From contig WBMV01000087.1 in assembly GCA_013396655.1 (NCBI GenBank), positions 43,646 to 107,645 of the forward strand: DNA of 64,000 nucleotides, written 5' to 3'. Position 1 is the first letter of the stretch. Each line of letters starts with the position of its first letter. The translations under genes and the position numbers were made by a program. This DNA is from Campylorhamphus procurvoides. Taxonomy: Eukaryota; Chordata; Aves; Passeriformes; Dendrocolaptidae. Below are positions 62,801 to 64,000 of the stretch, one piece after another. The notes beneath the pieces are model-generated. The model did not search any database. It was not told the origin of the DNA and saw only the letters and a program-made list of their open reading frames with translations.

Positions 62801-63357
62801 TTACCCTGGTACTGGTTTTGCTTATTTGTGTCAGTCAGTGAGGGAAAAAAAATCTAATCCATATAATGTTTACAATTAATCAATCCTCACATAATTGCCA
62901 GTATTTATTTCCTATTCTATATCCAAGCAGTTAAAATTTCCATAATAAAAATTCCTATCTGTACTGGATCCTTTGACACCATTTTAGATACTTCCTGTAT
63001 ATAAATCCTAAGAAAAAATTCTTATAGGATTTCTTCATGTGATTTGCTTTGTAAAGCCTACAACTTGTTTTGTTAGGATTAATTTACGTCGACTCAATTG
63101 AACAAAATACATTTCACACTGCTATGAAGCTATGAAAAATATGAGTTTATATATTTAGTTTGTTTGGTAAAATAAGTGCATAGATTTTGTCCAGACTTCC
63201 TTGTGGTGTGTGATCAAAATATACCAACACCAAAGATGAATGAAGATGGGCGGAACTAATGAAAAAACTACCCAAACATAATGAACATTTTAACTTCTAA
63301 CAGACATTTGAACTTGTTGGCAAATTATGACCATTGAAACTTATCCCTAACAAGGAG
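59861..63357. other. Unique AT-rich stretch, no gene recognised
   Basis: No repeat family, RNA gene or firm exon. Would be upstream flank of the candidate promoter at the right edge. Confidence 0.5.
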
Positions 63358-63473
63358 TGAGTCAGAAAAGGCTAAGTCTTCTGAAATACATTTAGAAATT
63401 TTTTGAGGGGGAGGAATTTGGGCATTTACCAACTGGGGACCCACTTCAAGTAGACATAAACAGCTATATAAAG
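63358..63473 (+). promoter_or_regulatory. Candidate TATA promoter with AP-1 site
   Basis: TGAGTCA (63358-63364) is a perfect AP-1 site. About 100 bases on, CAGC then TATATAAAG (63465-63473) is a strong TATA box. A start site about 30 bases downstream (near 63495) would place the first exon directly ahead of the candidate coding start at 63579. Confidence 0.45.
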
Positions 63474-63494
63474 GCATAAGCACAAAAATCTATA

Positions 63495-63594
63495 AGCTAT
63501 AACTTTACCAAACCACTCGAACTCGGGTACAAGTTGTGTGCCATCATTTTAAATCAAGCCAGAAGTTGAGTTTTAAAGATGAAAATAAGCCAAG
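63495..63594 (+). CDS. Candidate first exon, 5 codons coding, of an edge gene
   Basis: Predicted from the TATA box: about 84 nt of 5' UTR, then ATG at 63579 and the codons M-K-I-S-Q plus one base. It ends CAAG before GTAAGA, a near-consensus donor. The coding part is 63579-63594; the transcription start is an estimate. Short first coding exons occur in cytokine and muscle genes, but nothing in five codons identifies this one. No family assigned. Confidence 0.3.
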
Positions 63595-63787
63595 GTAAGA
63601 CTGTAAAGATAAATACTTTCTATGCAGCTGATACCTGGGACTTCTTAGGCTAACATTTATGTTATCAAATAAATACAGAGTTTCAAAATACACCAAATTC
63701 TTCCACCCAGATCAAACAAGAGAAACAAACAAAAAAATCTTTCTGCAAAGCATNCATCAATGCATTTATATTTTTTCCCTTTGACAG

Positions 63788-63809
63788 ATTCTACCCTCAG
63801 GTTAAACAA
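63788..63809 (+). CDS. Candidate second exon, 22 nt, of an edge gene
   Basis: Acceptor TATTTTTTCCCTTTGACAG and donor AACAA then GTAAGTCC. Joined in phase 1 to the preceding exon it continues in frame as D-S-T-L-R-L-N and leaves two bases for the next exon. If not spliced here the frame stops at once (AAG TAA), so the donor is needed for a protein. The 22-nt length is unusual. The rest of the gene would lie beyond the window. Confidence 0.25.
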
Positions 63810-64000
63810 GTAAGTCCTTCTGTTTGTGGACTGGCAGCTGACAGTAGTGAGAAAACAAATAAATCCCCTTTAAACTGAAAAAGGTGATTTGAACATGAGT
63901 TCTAACACAATTCCTCTGGGAACCCTGTGAAGCAGGAATGTAAGAATACAAACATGAAATTCCAAATTCTGAAGATGAAAATGCTAACCTTAGCCAGGTG
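63810..64000. other. Window edge, candidate intron
   Basis: No further exon is visible before the end of the window. Confidence 0.4.

Overview
This is vertebrate nuclear DNA, almost certainly from a songbird. The background is AT-rich and gene-poor. It carries many pieces of the bird LINE CR1, recognised by tails of the form CACAGAATCACAGAAT and by ORF2 reverse-transcriptase remnants. It also carries one solo LTR of a type I associate with passerine endogenous retroviruses. There are no bacterial features, tRNA or rRNA genes, or CRISPR arrays. No long intact protein-coding ORF is present. The open frames over 100 codons are CR1 remnants, CpG-island reading frames or chance ORFs.

Layout. 1-3.7 kb holds three CR1 pieces, two of them with outward-facing 3' ends that form an inverted repeat. 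3.7-11.1 kb is mostly unique AT-rich sequence. At 11.1-11.5 kb a cluster of perfect palindromes sits beside an ATTAG microsatellite seeded by an old CR1 tail. 13.5-23.3 kb contains three exon-like, splice-bounded segments on the + strand. The last two join into a possible 65-residue secreted protein with a signal peptide. 23.7-24.3 kb is the solo LTR. 25.36-26.3 kb is a CpG island with a 16-base gap and a 12-bp minisatellite that stays open in several frames on both strands. It is the best promoter candidate in the window. 29.3 kb has an old CR1. 36.1-37.9 kb has two CR1 copies with facing 3' ends. 46.0 kb has a GATA microsatellite. 50.7-52.0 kb has two more CR1 pieces. 59.6-59.9 kb is unusually CpG-retaining and looks like a conserved enhancer. 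The right edge (63.3-63.8 kb) has an AP-1 site, a TATA box, a short first coding exon with a strong donor, and a 22-nt second exon, which may be the start of a gene continuing beyond the window.

Interpretation. Most of the window reads as intergenic or large-intron sequence shaped by CR1. The gene evidence is splice-signal based and unproven; no gene symbol could be assigned. Four single Ns are present, three of them inside CR1 copies exactly where the element jumps or duplicates, so those joins are probably assembly artefacts. The most interesting candidates are the two-exon secreted peptide (17.15-23.28 kb), the CpG island with its minisatellite, the edge promoter, and the 59.6 kb putative enhancer.
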